Shown here: piece by piece, positions 11,204-22,546 of the stretch | Layout of the letters: every line of letters starts with the position of its first letter | Position numbering within the stretch: the stretch's first letter is position 1 | From: Didymodactylos carnosus | Lineage: Eukaryota > Rotifera > Eurotatoria > Philodinida > Philodinidae | Direction of reading: 5' to 3' | Assembly (NCBI GenBank): GCA_905250885.1 | Contig: CAJNOQ010000137.1 | Location: 1 to 64,000 of the forward strand | Length of the DNA stretch: 64,000 nt | The notes under the pieces: generated by a model | What the model saw: only the letters and a program-made list of their open reading frames with translations | Told to the model about the DNA's origin: nothing | The model's database searches: none | Translations under genes and position numbers: made by a program

Positions 11204-12142
11204 CGCAACAGCATCGAGCGTTCATAAAATCGTTGATAATATTGATTAAAAAATTATTATTTTTTAAACATACTCATCAGATGGAGCATACAAAGTTATA
11301 TAGAAGTCCAAAGTTTTAGATTTTAAAAGCATTTTTTCATTTTGTCGTGAGAATAGTTTACAAAAAAGTTTTACAACAACTTTCATGACAATCAGTTTTT
11401 TGTATTTTAAGTTTTCTCCATTTTGGTTGTTTTCCTCAAAATTTTTAATCATAAATAAGATAGGAAACTTTTTACGTAATAGACTACATTTCATAATCCC
11501 AGAGGCCCTGGAATGTATCGAAAAATGAAACTCAACTAGGCTGGAATTATCAAGGCTTAATTTTTGCTATAACAGTATATTTCTGAGTTAAAATAAATGT
11601 GATATTCGTAAACAGCACACAAAATGAAGTAGAAAAATAGTTTTTGAAATGATTCTAAAGAAATCAAGTTTTAACGCCTTCAAACATTTTTACAATTCTA
11701 AGATAGCCCGAAATTGTTTCTATGCAGTCAAAAACTGTTTTTCAGCTCATTTTTAAACACGGTAAAACTATCCATATAGAACAATTTTTAGGTGTTCTTC
11801 TCCTGGATTCGATCTTCCGACCTTTCATACGCTGTACTTTACCAACTACGCATTTTCCTATTGTGCAAAAGGAAACTACCTAACTAAAACGAATATTTCT
11901 CCTATAAAAAGTATTCTCAACTATCCATATATTCTATGATTCTAAGTGGAGCCAGTTTTCGCTAAAATTTGAGTAAATAACTAAATTATCGTAAGACTTT
12001 TCGTAAACTATTCTCATTACGCAATGAAAAAACGTTTTTAAAACCTAAAACTTTGTATATTCCATCTGATGAGTATGTTTAAAAAATACTAACTTTTTAA
12101 TCAATATTATCAACGTTGTTATCGATGTTTGATGCTGTTGCG
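11204..12142. mobile_element. About 940-bp element with long terminal inverted repeats
   Basis: The left part (about 11204-11370) and the reverse complement of the right part (about 11990-12142) match over some 150 bp, including CGCAACAGCATC, GTTGATAATATTGATTAAAA, ACATACTCATCAGATGGA and GAGAATAGTTTAC. Outside CGCAACAGC the similarity stops on both sides, defining the ends. The interior of about 600 bp has no long open frame, so this is a non-autonomous foldback-type DNA element. The short ORF at 11264-11494 lies in the left arm and is not called. Confidence 0.7.
11798..11857 (-). repeat. tRNA-derived (SINE-like) promoter remnant inside the inverted-repeat element
   Basis: On the minus strand TGCGTAGTTGG (plus 11842-11852) resembles an RNA polymerase III A box. 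GATCGAATCC (plus 11805-11814) matches the B box, at about the tRNA-like spacing of 30-35 nt. The T-stem and acceptor stem do not pair properly, so this is not a working tRNA gene. It most likely derives from a tRNA or a tRNA-headed SINE. Confidence 0.4.
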
Positions 12143-12600
12143 AAACGTCTCTTAAATTCTACACCTCTTATGAGATAATAAGGAAAGTTTTCGTCTAGTA
12201 GCTACGGATTAATGACAATCTCTAAAATAACATCAGTTAGCTAATCATATGACTTCATTTTAAAAAAATACAAAAAAAAAAATGTAAAGTCAACGAATTT
12301 ATATCACAAATTTTTATTAAAAAAGAAAAAAATAAGACCAGTTTATAATTCTCAAAAAGTAGAAAATATAGTAGATAAATATAAAAATAATATCTACCAC
12401 TGCCAATTCTTAATCAAACATGCGAGATGCAGAAAAGATGGTATACGTTTCAATTAAATATGAAAAAGATAAAATTCTATACATTAAAAATATCCAGTGG
12501 GGATACAACAATCATCAAGGAATGCAATTTTCACGATTAGAAACAAAAGATGTTTTATTTGGAGTTTTTTTTCTTATGCATAAAAAGCAAGTCCATAAAA
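12143..12600. other. 3' flank of the HOIP-like gene
   Basis: AT-rich, with AATAAA-type signals on the minus strand expected for the transcript ending here. The plus open frame at 12420-12668 overlaps the terminal exon of the minus-strand gene and is a shadow. Confidence 0.4.
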
Positions 12601-15600
12601 TTAATTTTCAGTTTTCGGTAAAACTTTTGGTAAAGTTTTTGGTTTACCCAATGGTAAATGTTGTCTAGCAAGCTAAAATAAACATCAATATCTTTATACT
12701 TATAAATAGATAAAATAATACATTAAACATACTGTAATTAATTCTTCTTTTGTAGTTGTCTCAGGAACAATTACCGGCGGTGTGGCTAATGATAATTTCT
12801 GTCTCAACTGATGTTGTTCGTAAAATGACCATGGCTCTAATTGATTACGCCATAAAAATAAACATAAAAATTCCTGGTAACATTTTCTAGAAATAAAATA
12901 AATATTAAAAAATTAAAACGTTTCTCTATCGCATTTTTGTTATATTCTATAACATACTCGCAAAAACGATTATTACACAAATTTGATGCGGGATTTTTAC
13001 AATCATCAACTGGACATTTTTGAGTTGTTGCTTGTGGTTTTGCATCTAATTCTTCTTTAAATGAAATTCCTTGTGTCTAATTAAGTAAACAATAATTTTT
13101 AGAATTATACTAGAACAGTAATAAATAAATTGATTAGCTACCCTTAAAAATTCTTCTACTTTGTCAATTTCACAAAAATCACGAATTTCACGAAAACAAT
13201 TTGGTGGACAATGTGCATGTAATGATTGTTTTAGATTACAAGTTAATGATGGACAAGGCTATAAAAAAAGATGATTTTTCAAAATATAAATACTAAGAAA
13301 AGAAAAAAAACTTACTCTGTTTTGATCATAAAAGAATCCTGAACAAATACGACAAAAATCTGATTTACAGGCACTACATTTGAAATGTTCGCATCCACCA
13401 GGTCGATATTCATAAATTGCATTACATTGTGGACACGCTGGAATATAGTTTAATAAAAATTAAAATTTGCGTATTTTACTTTTAAAAAAAGAACTTACAC
13501 ATTCCAGCCGTTGCAAGATAACGTTGCATTTGTGCTTCTTCTGAATCAGGATCATTAGCTATATATACATACACAATATAAAATATATTAAACGAAACAA
13601 TTTTGACTACTTACATATCAACCATTCACCATATTCTTCACATGTTAAATTTCTTGTAAGATGTTCATCGTGCCATTTTCGACAACATTGAGCACATTGT
13701 AAAAATCTGCAACCTGTTTGAGGACATTGAACTCGCATAATTTGATTATTATGGACATCAAAAAATGCAAGACATTTTGGTGAACCACATCGTTTTATTT
13801 TTTCACCGCGAGTAGCATGAAACAGATTTTCATGATACGTATCTAATACTTTTCTTTCGCTTGAAAACCAAAAAATAAACTAAAAGAAACAATAAAATTT
13901 TCCCGATGTTTGCAAAGCTCATTTCTATAACTCATCTAATGAAAAAAATAATAGTAGTCTACCTTTCCTTCAAGCCAAGTAAGAAATTGAGCTCTTTCAT
14001 CATCAGGAATATTATGGTTACAGGAAAAACAAACCAATTGTTTCAACGAAGCTAGATCATTTATTTTATTGACTGTTTTTCGATAATATTCTTTAGCGCA
14101 TGATCGACACCAAGTATGTTCACATTGATAAAAAAGTGATTCAATCTGACTACGTGGAAATGAGTCAAAACAAATATTGCATGGTGTTGATAACGCTTTT
14201 ATTGCAAAATCTTGGTCAATTGGCGAACGTAATATATCTTTAATATCACCCATATCAACATTTGCAAGACAAGACAATTCAATTGAACATAAAGCATTTG
14301 CTAAAAGTTCTAATTTTATTAAATTTTCAGTTTGTCTTGATATTTGTTTATCAACGATCGACATTAATTCACAACGTAATAATCGATACACTTTCTAAAT
14401 GAAAAAAAAAAAATGATAAAATCTTTGTCATCAAATTTTTTTTAAGTTACAATTATACTTACTCCTACTAAAATAGATTCATCTTCTCTTAATTGATACT
14501 GATTACGTAATTGAACAAGTGATTTTTGGATATGATACGTATTCTTCCATTCATCACCTTCACGTAAAAGTTGTTGTTCAGTATCATTACCCTCTTCAGT
14601 TAATTTATCATACTGTTGTTTTAATCTGGCAATGCATCCTGTAATGTCTGTCTTTACTTCATATTGTAATGTATTCTAAGAGAGAACGTTACATTTCAAA
14701 TCTAAGCATTACCCTCATCTCCTCTTAAAAAATCTCGCCTAAGAAAAAAGGCTCATCAAACTAGACGGTAGAACAATTTTATCAATTACATTCCAAGTAT
14801 TTCTATGACTTGCTTGTCTTACCAAATTCGGTCGATTGTTCAGCAACATTTCTTTTGCTGATGAGGTTTCAAAATTAGCACGTAATAAACATTCAATATA
14901 TATTTCATCATTGTCATGATGAGTTGATCGTTTATCCGATTCTTTCAATGTTCTTATCGTTTCATCCATCGAAGTTTCCAAATAATTAGCTTCTATATTT
15001 ATCTCTGGATTTTTTTCTTGGACAAGATTTAATAATAATTTTCTTCTAACAAACCGTCGCTCACAGGGTCTATCATATTTGGGCTCAATTTGTTCCTAAA
15101 ATAAACAAAAAGAAAAGCAAAATCTTTATCTGCTTCCAAGATGACAAAATTGGTCAAACCTTGATATGTTTAATTTTCTCGATTGTTCGTTGATTACCAT
15201 CAGTAACTGTTTTACTATTCGGTAACTTTCGGGGAGTTTCAGTAGATAACTAGGAAAAAGTAAATAAAATAATCATTCAAGAGAATCGAGAGAAAATCAG
15301 AAACATACAGGCACTGGCGATGAACGAAAAGATGAACTTCTGAAAAAGAATAAATATTAGATTTTTATAGAACAAATAGATGACAACAAGTAGTCTGTGA
15401 CTTTAAATCTGAAAATTATCTCAAAAATGATACTTTTGTGTAACTAAAAAAAATAACTATTACAAAAACACATGACATACTTCTGCAATGGCGATGATGT
15501 CCTTTCAACTAGAAAAAAGAATAAACAATACTTTTTCTATGGTTTTTACTAGGAAAAAGAGACTAATTCTCACAGTCATGTTGATCATTCGATGTGACAT

Positions 15601-16201
15601 CGTTGATTATTTGCTATTACAACAATAAACATAACCAAATGACAAACAATGTAATGATTGATTTCTGTTTTCTTACCTGTAATGAACGTTCTAATTTTGG
15701 ATTTTTTCTATCCTTCAAATTTTTTAAATCTTCACAAAATTGTTGTATCTCGTCGATCAATATTTTACGTTTATTCTCTTGCGAGGCGTTAACTGGAGCA
15801 TGATATTCATATGGGCCACCGTTCGTTGACATATATCCTACTTCAGGTAGTAAATTTAACAACGGTTCCTTAAACAAAAACAAAAAATTAATTATCATCA
15901 ACAGAACAATTGTCACATAAGTGTTCTTTACTTTTTCACTTAATTTGTTAATAAAATATGTATGTAATGGAAGATTTGCTGCTTCACTAACTGAGATGTT
16001 GTTTAAAAGTGTCGATAAAGGTAGGACTGTTTGATATAAAGTATGAATATTTTCTTTCTCCTAAACGAATAAACGTGATTATTGCAAAAAAGTAGCAGAA
16101 AAAGATAATGGTCGACTTACATAACCAGTGCGTATATTTTTGCTTAATATTTGTTTCACCGGCAGAATATCATAGTTATTGAGAAATAAATTTCTTTCCA
16201 T
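12601..16201 (-). CDS. RNF31: RBR E3 ubiquitin ligase of the HOIP/RNF31 type
   Basis: HOIP is the catalytic subunit that makes linear (Met1-linked) ubiquitin chains. About 17 exons run from the ATG at 16201 to the stop at 12601, roughly 820 aa (human 1072). Exons 1-3 (15677-16201) read like a PUB-type helical domain ending LLPEVGYMSTNGGPYEY. Exons 8-10 hold a UBA-like helical region. RING1 is in 13963-14394 (CNICFDSF, CEHTWCRSC, CFSC). The IBR is in 13615-13879 (RCGSPKC, CPQTGC, CAQCCRKWHDEH). The linker NDPDSEEAQ matches human NDPEYQAQ. RING2 is in 13316-13437 (CPQC, then GGCEHFKCSAC); the GGC cysteine is the expected catalytic residue and the HOIP-specific His two residues on is present. 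The C-terminal LDD-type region follows (CNLKQSLHAHCPPNCF, PLGKP near the end). No NZF zinc fingers were seen. Frame is continuous except exon 8 to 9, where the strongest donor (14762) breaks it and a weaker one near 14774 would keep it. Confidence 0.88.
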
Positions 16202-17557
16202 TTATCTAGAAAATATAAAACGTCTTCATGAAGAGTGCACATTTTGTACATACAAATAATTTGTAAAAAAGAAAATCAATCAGATACTCTGTATTACAAA
16301 ACGTCCAAACTACTCAAATTAGCCCGAAAGTATCATATACCGAGATGAATTCTTGTATTGCCTCATAATACTTAGATTAATCATATCTACTGTTTAAAAT
16401 TATTCTCTCACTTATTTTACATTAATGATCCACTGCGTTAACTTTATTTTCTATTCATGAGAATGTACAACTTTTATCTTTTTCTTGTTGTCCTTTACAT
16501 GATAAAATTTTATGGACGTTAGTACAATTTATTTCATAAATTTTTTATGTAACATTTCTCAACGCGCGTTCGTCCGATAGAATCTTGTCGGAGAGGAGGA
16601 GATATAATTTCGTTTCCCTTGGAAAAAAATTTGTCGATTATCAAATCTATCTGAAATTAATTGAGAATTTCCTGTATTGATTGATCGTAGTGACTTTGTT
16701 CCATAAAGTATGGAAAAAGCCATGTAAAATTAAAACACATGTGTTATTCAATTCATTCAGTGTGTCATCAACAACAGAAAAGAAGAAAAAAAAATAGAGG
16801 TATAAAGAAGAATTTACAACGTTAGCAATTTACACACACAGGAATTAAGAAATGGCTGATTTTCTATATAAACTTAATTTGTTCATCTAAATGAGTTTCT
16901 TTGCTACGATGATGGATTTTGGAGACAATCGGTATTTTTTGAATACATATTAACGTAGACAAAGTTCATTCACTAAACTTTTGTACTCATTTTTTATAAT
17001 TGTTCTCTTTTTATTATTTCTCAATTTCTCATATTACTTATACTTATTTTACCCATGTACCTTGCTATATTGAGCAAATAAAAATGTGTTTGTCACCGGT
17101 AAGTTGTGTTACGTGGGACAGTCTCAATTAGAAAATACTTTTTATGTCTACTTTGAGCACAAATTTGATATCTGTTACGATTCAATTGTCTAATAGAATC
17201 TGATCTATGCAAAGTGGAGCTAGAGACATATTTCAAAACTCACATTGCACAGTTGTAATCGAGATCGAATTATATTTTTTAGATCTATAAACTACTGAAC
17301 GAGTTTTCTCTGAAATATACAAGTTTTTTATTCATCGAAAAGTAGCTAAGTCATAATCCTCATTGACCTCAGAAAAAAAATTCCTAAATCTCAGTGAAAA
17401 CTTAATCCTTAGTACTGGAAAATTTTATCATATACTGATTTTATGTCGTACTCAGTATCAACAACTACGTTCTACTGAAACAATAAGAGAAAAGATCGGA
17501 GATTTTCTCATTAGACAAAAATTATAAACTCTTTAAAATTGTTTTTAAGACAGAATA
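16202..17557. other. Spacer between the HOIP-like gene and a small ORF
   Basis: AT-rich. Its left part should contain the promoter of the minus-strand HOIP-like gene. No exon, RNA gene or clear repeat was recognised. Confidence 0.4.
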
Positions 17558-17785
17558 ATGGAGTTTAATGTAATCAAACGCGTTAGATCAGCGTACGACT
17601 CCAAGTTGTGCAAAAAAAAAACAAAAAAAGCTCTGAAAATAAACTCTCGAACAAATACACTATCTTCTCACGCTGGGCTCATAATGAAACGAATATATGA
17701 TGATTTCTTAGTATATATTTTGACACCGCAAGAAAACGAAAAACTGAAAAGAAGTCGTAAAAAAATACGATATATACAATTATAA
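17558..17785 (+). CDS. Small basic ORF, weakly histone H2B-like
   Basis: A 75-codon frame rich in Lys and Arg. The segment TLSSHAGLIMKRIYDDF recalls the H2B helix 2 region (ISSKAMSIMNSFVNDIF), and KLKRSRKK follows at about the right distance. The rest does not align: the tail region and the alphaC helix of H2B are missing, and 75 aa is short for H2B (about 120 aa). It could be a very divergent histone-fold protein, a decayed H2B copy, or chance. It sits upstream and antisense to a broken CHMP1-like copy, in a stretch full of relics, which favours decay. Confidence 0.3.
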   Translation: MEFNVIKRVRSAYDSKLCKKKTKKALKINSRTNTLSSHAGLIMKRIYDDFLVYILTPQENEKLKRSRKKIRYIQL

Positions 17786-17859
17786 AAGCGCTTTTTTCGG
17801 AAGTTTCTATTCAGACATGGTACATAACATAATTAATCAACAAGAAAACAATCTCAACA

Positions 17860-18581
17860 TATGTAACGTCTAGAACAAGTTCGTATAATACATTTCGTAG
17901 TTCACCCAAACATTTAGACAACGGATCTGATTCGATTGCTATTGTAATTACACGTTCCTGAGTTGATGGTAATTCATTCAATTTATCAACGATTTCAAGG
18001 TTATTTTCTTGTGCCATCTGACGAATTAGAGGGTCTATCTCTGTTGAAGATGTCATGGTGACTGTTGTTTTTGTGTCATGGTATGATCCATAACTATTGT
18101 TGTCACATCTAAATCTTCAAATATCTTAACAAAAGAGAATATGTTTAATTTTTAAAGCACGATATGTATATACAATCTATATTTACTTTTTCAAATTCAT
18201 TTATTATTTCAACAATTTTTTCCACATTAATCGACTCCGGATCCTTTATACTTGTTTTGTGACTCGAACCAAATCTTTCGATACGAGTTGCATCGATTGA
18301 GCCTGTTTAATCTTTAAAAATCAACAGCATTATTGACATCTCTCATTTATATGATCAAAAATGGAAGTATGCTTAAAGATACATACTTTTATTATTGTTG
18401 CATCGATTTTGTGTATTTCAGTGGCGGATAGTGTTTTCAGCAAAAATCTTTGCAGCTTCGATATCACCCGATTTTGCAGGTGTTTTTATTGCTTTCTCCA
18501 TTTGAACAGCATAACCTTGCGATGTCACTTTGGCTGCTGCTTTTTTTGGAATTTCAAATGAAATTCTAGATCTGTCGACAT
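17860..18581 (-). pseudogene. CHMP1-like ESCRT-III pseudogene
   Basis: CHMP1 proteins are ESCRT-III subunits that shape membranes during multivesicular body formation and cytokinesis. Reading minus from the ATG at 18581, fragments match CHMP1 in order: LEFHLKFQKK, then KSGDIEAAKIFAENTIR, KDLVRVTKQV, SINVEKIVEIINEFEK, FEDLDVTTIVMDHTM, and DPLIRQMAQENNLEIVDKL to LGELRN near 17890. They lie in different frames with stops between them, and part of the N-terminal coiled coil is missing. An intron-like stretch (about 18124-18175, with GTAAAT and a TTAAG end) suggests a genomic duplicate rather than a retrocopy. The longest surviving frame is at 17811-18056. A working CHMP1 gene should exist elsewhere. 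Confidence 0.75.
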
Positions 18582-19325
18582 TCTTAGATAAACAAAATGA
18601 AAATTATTTTTATATAATTATAGAAGTGTACCAAAAATCTACAGAAAGGACATTCAAATGAATAAATATGAACACGAAGAAAATTTTTTTTCTTCTTTGG
18701 ATAGTGACAGACAAAGGTGGATATTAAAAGACTTCTAGTTGTGGTCAGAAATACAAACAGAAATAATTTTTTAGTTTTAGAATCCTGTAGAGAGAAATAT
18801 ATGTTTTCTTCTGTTTTTCTTTCACAAAAACATTTCAAATCGTTTTACTACACCTTATTATGGTGAAATGAACAAAACGCTTATCCTGTGGGAGGTTTCT
18901 AGAAATCATGTCAATGCTAAAAAAAAGAAAATTGGCTAAACAGATCACTTCCTGTCTTCTCTAAAAATGTCCACGCGAAATGTATAAAATTCAATGAAGT
19001 TCATTAATATTTATCAAAGTTCATGGGAGAGGGATGCAAATTGTTAAAAACTCAGATAAAGCAAAGAATTTTCACTATTATTGACGGATAATATCTTGAT
19101 CTGGGAAATATTCTGAAAATAGATTCCTAATCTTGTGATACCAGGGAACATCCAGTGTTTGTAACAGAAATATTTGCCATGGCGGGTACTTCACTATGAA
19201 TGAACCCCGTGGAGATTTTACAATTAGAATTTGCAATTCAATCAAAATTCACTTCACAATCTGATTTACAGTTAAAAACATGATAGAAATATTTGAGAAA
19301 CGGATTCTCAGTTTTCCATCGATCC
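18582..19325. other. Non-coding, no gene seen
   Basis: AT-rich with short G/C-richer patches near 19140-19220. The minus frame at 18584-18838 shows no domain. No RNA gene or sharp repeat boundary was recognised. Confidence 0.4.
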
Positions 19326-19865
19326 CCTAGACCACTTTCCCTGGAAAAATCCGCAGGGAGCCCCTGAATCATCTAACGGATTCTCAGGAAGTTCCTAAAA
19401 ACTAATAAATACTGAATTCGATTCCTGTACTCGATTTTAAGCGTAATTTAGCTTTTTTTCATCGATCAAATTGAAAATTATTTTATATGAGAAAAATTAC
19501 CACTTTCTTTCGAAACTCTTTCTCATCTGAGCCACCCAGTGAACAGGTCACTTGGCTGAAAAGTTAATTCACGGCGAAACGACGAGTCTCAGGCGAAAGC
19601 AACTACACTTATCTAAAAAAGAAAATTAATCTAAAGAAAAGAAATGTTCCTGTTTAAATTTTTATATTTTATATACTTCTGCAGACGCAAAACAAAACGG
19701 TGCACATTCTTCCCAAGAAATCCCCGGAGAGTCACCCGTGAATCATCTACGACTTCATTATTTCTCCCCACGCCCTGATTTTCAGGAAATCCTTGACAAT
19801 TCCCTAGGGATTTCACGTTATTTCGAGAATTCACCGCGGACTTCATCACAGAAAGTGGACTAGGA
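19326..19865. repeat. Possible inverted-repeat element, about 540 bp
   Basis: CCCTAGACCACTTTCCCTG at the left and the reverse complement of the right end (TCCTAGTCCACTTTCTGTG) are similar, and both continue into a TCCGC block. The interior contains several C/G-rich motifs such as TCCCTAGGGA. This suggests a degraded element, but the ends are only about 70 percent alike by eye. Confidence 0.35.
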
Positions 19866-20639
19866 CCGTGACGAGTCCCACGTCTATCATGATATTAACA
19901 ACACTGATCCTATTCTATAATTACTCGACTTCGACTATTGTATGAGAAAAATAGTTCTGCGAGCTTGTACTGATCGGTCATGTTGAAACTGGAAGGGAAA
20001 TAACCTATGAAACGAATTTTTTATTTTCTCTGGGAAGGAAATAATTTTTCCCATTTATTTCCTATTTATTCTTACGTCCGTAATTTGTCCAATGAAAGCC
20101 AATACAATATATATACAATATTTATAATCATCGATTTAATTGCTATTTTGCACTGCAGAGGTCGCATTTTTCTCACTCAACAAAACGTCATAACACAAGT
20201 GAACTGACAGTTTATGGTTTTTGGAACATTCGGTAAAGTGTTTAAGTGAACAAAAGCGTTATGATCACATTGAAGCTTTTATGGACCACTGGAAGCGTCC
20301 AAACATTCAAACTTAAACAAGCACGCTTCTGCACAAAAGAATGCGGTGCTTTGCGTTCCTTCGCCGATCAATATGAAGAGCACACAAAATGGGTTCTGGT
20401 TCAACAGGTAGAATAATGGCAGGAATAAAAAAACGAGTTTTTTCCTATCCATTTCTGTATTTCAAAATAAGAGAAAACGCATTTTTTTACGAATAAAAAA
20501 CGCAGAAAAATTCGTAGTGAATCTGTTTTTCTACAGTAGGATAAAACTCTTTGAAACGTGTTTTATTCTTATTCTTATTAATTCATAGAAACTTCGAAGA
20601 AAACTTTTTTAGAAATAGTATTGTTTTTCAGATCTTCAA
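19866..20639. other. Non-coding, no gene seen
   Basis: AT-rich. The plus frame 20007-20207 has no domain or splice context and is not called. Confidence 0.35.
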
Positions 20640-20835
20640 AAGCTTCAATGTGATCCCTAGTCGAGACTCCCAGCAAAATTCCCACGGAACTCCTGTCACG
20701 GCGGCCTGCGGGATTCTGCAGGAGTCAGGTGGGACTTTCAAGGGATTTCTCAGGACTCCTGTGGAACTTTTGAGTCGAGCGAAAGTCCTCAGAATCCTCA
20801 AAGTCTCACGGACGTCCTCAGGTTGGAAGCGAGCT
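20640..20835. repeat. GC-richer internally repetitive patch
   Basis: Short motifs recur in both orientations (GACTCCTG, CAGGAGTC, CCTCAGAATCCTC, GGATTTCTCAGG). The base composition differs strongly from the flanks. The 141-codon frame crossing it (20551-20976) is repeat-derived and not a gene. The class is unknown; it resembles the patches near 19.3-19.9 kb. Confidence 0.35.
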
Positions 20836-21112
20836 GAAACACTAAAAAGGTTCCGGAAAAGAACACTTTTTGAAAGTATTTCTCAGTGTAGCATTTTGAA
20901 ACCGTTCCAGAAAGAAAGCGTGGAAAATCGAAGCCGTTTTTTCCAGCTACATATTTTTTTTACAATGTACAGCTGACTGAGGAAGGAAAGCACATTCTTT
21001 TTATTGATGGTAAAACAAATTATTCTAGTAAAGCTTTTATGTTTCTGATTTCTGTTTTCAAGATGGCATTGATTTTTTTATCTCTAAAAGCGCGACAACT
21101 ACGGTTACCTAC

Positions 21113-21229
21113 CTAAAAAGTGTGACTAGTGCATACCTAAAGATGAACTTTGCTCTCATTACATAAAAGGGAAATAGGCCTATAGTTTTCAACATAATTA
21201 TTTTATATATAGGCATTACTAGTGCACTT
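21113..21229. mobile_element. About 115-bp inverted-repeat element
   Basis: The left end (AAGTGTGACTAGTGCATACC) and the reverse complement of the right end (AAAAGTGCACTAGTAATGCC) match at most positions. The shared core CTAGTGCAT or GCACTAGT is also found at the ends of the 5413-5806 element, so the two may belong to one family. Confidence 0.4.
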
Positions 21230-21310
21230 TTCCAGCATTTACGAAAGTTTTTTGTAGATAAGTCGACTGATTCATTAAATGCTGTAATCGGGTTGATATT
21301 ACATTCACAA

Positions 21311-21685
21311 ACTCAGCATGAATAATCATTGTCTATTCGATGTCCAACGGTTTATTTTTGGTGCATAGCCGTGATCATGAAACCAGAAGATCAAATCACT
21401 CAAAATATCAAATCGCAGCAGTGTTCAATTGTATAAAAATACCCGGCAGATATCAAATTATACTTCACAAGTCGGTTTTTACTGACAGAAAATGAATCAG
21501 AGTGACCTAATTGTGCGATCGCTTCTTAATCATTCAGATTCCACAGATATAAATGGTTATCAGTGGTAGCAATAATAGCGTGATTAATCAGACAGCGAAT
21601 CTCTATTATCTGGATTTTGGAAAGCTCGTGATTGTTGAAAATAAAGCATTGAACGTCGTATAGACAATGATTGTTCATGCTGACT
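21311..21685. mobile_element. About 375-bp element with terminal inverted repeats of about 45 bp
   Basis: The left end and the reverse complement of the right end share CAGCATGAA, AATCATTGTCTAT and TTTATTTT in order, about 85 percent alike by eye. The interior is non-coding. This is typical of a non-autonomous DNA transposon. Target-site duplication was not resolved. Confidence 0.6.
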
Positions 21686-22138
21686 CACATATAAGCAATG
21701 AAAGGTTTGGATGATGGCTCATCAAACTTGAATTCAATTTCGGTTTTATTACATGATCTATGAAGTATTTTTGAGAAAGCTCCCTAATACACATCAATTC
21801 ATCAGTACTTTTTAGGGTGTATTCACTTTGAAGTGCTTCACTTGAAAGTGAGGGTGATTCAGATCCTAAAAGAAATCCCCGCTAATCGATACTCTGTTAT
21901 TCTTGACAAATCATCTCTCCTCTGATTTTTGTACTATTTGATATTCAATAGTATACTATATCAGTCTTCTTACAATGATAACATTTAGTTTTCTTGGGAA
22001 TGGAAACTGTAGTAGCAGTAGATGATAGTAATAGTGATGACCCATTTTCCTTTGTATTGCTTTTATACAATTATAACAGAACAAAGCTACATTCTGGATC
22101 AGGACATAGCCTACGTTCTTGTAGGATTGAATTACAAA
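21686..22138. other. Non-coding spacer
   Basis: No gene seen. The plus frame at 21994-22182 has no domain and overlaps the RING fragment on the other strand. Confidence 0.35.
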
Positions 22139-22546
22139 TTAAATATTTAAACGCGACGTTTCTTCTTTTTCAAATTTTCTGATAATAGTTAGATTACAAT
22201 ATGCTGTTAGTTTAACTTGTTCGTTACATACTGGACAATACTGGTCACCATCTGCATCCTTATAAAGACATTTAATACATGCTCCACAAAATACTTGTGT
22301 ACAGTGCTGACATTCCAAATTATCGTCGTTTATAACTGATAAACAAATAACACATTCAAGTTTATCTATCGGTGGTAATGAGAAAGCTGAAGCTTTATTA
22401 ATTAGCGAAGCAGAATTAAAGAAGGTCTGAGTTGCTTGAAATAAATTATGATCGTACACTGGGCTTACACTATGCAAATAATTACGATTAAGAATTTCCC
22501 AGTGTAACCGCAACTTTTTTAAATCACTATTAACTATATTTTGTCG
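22139..22546 (-). pseudogene. RING-finger protein fragment
   Basis: The open frame encodes a C3HC4-type RING: CVICLSVINDDNLECQHC, then CGACIKC and CPVC. RING domains recruit ubiquitin-conjugating enzymes in E3 ligases. About 45 residues before the RING are open but end at a stop just upstream (near 22547). There is no convincing start, although an ATG lies at 22513. About 25 residues follow the RING before the stop at 22139. At about 124 aa it is shorter than most RING E3s, so it may be the last exon of a longer gene, a fragment, or a small intact protein. No upstream exon was recognised and the neighbourhood is full of gene relics, which favours a fragment. It is distinct from the RING1 of the HOIP-like gene. 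Confidence 0.55.

Noticed and set aside
11798-11857. A functional tRNA gene
   Set aside because: A and B boxes are recognisable but the acceptor and T stems do not pair and no sound anticodon arm can be drawn.
12110-12165. Third hammerhead-like site (GCGAAACGTCTC)
   Set aside because: GAAACGTCTC matches the motif at the window start, but no CTGANGA core or stem II is found upstream; it marks the edge of the 940-bp element.
20551-20976. A 141-codon plus-strand ORF
   Set aside because: It runs through the C/G-rich repetitive patch and low-complexity sequence; no domain, no splice context.
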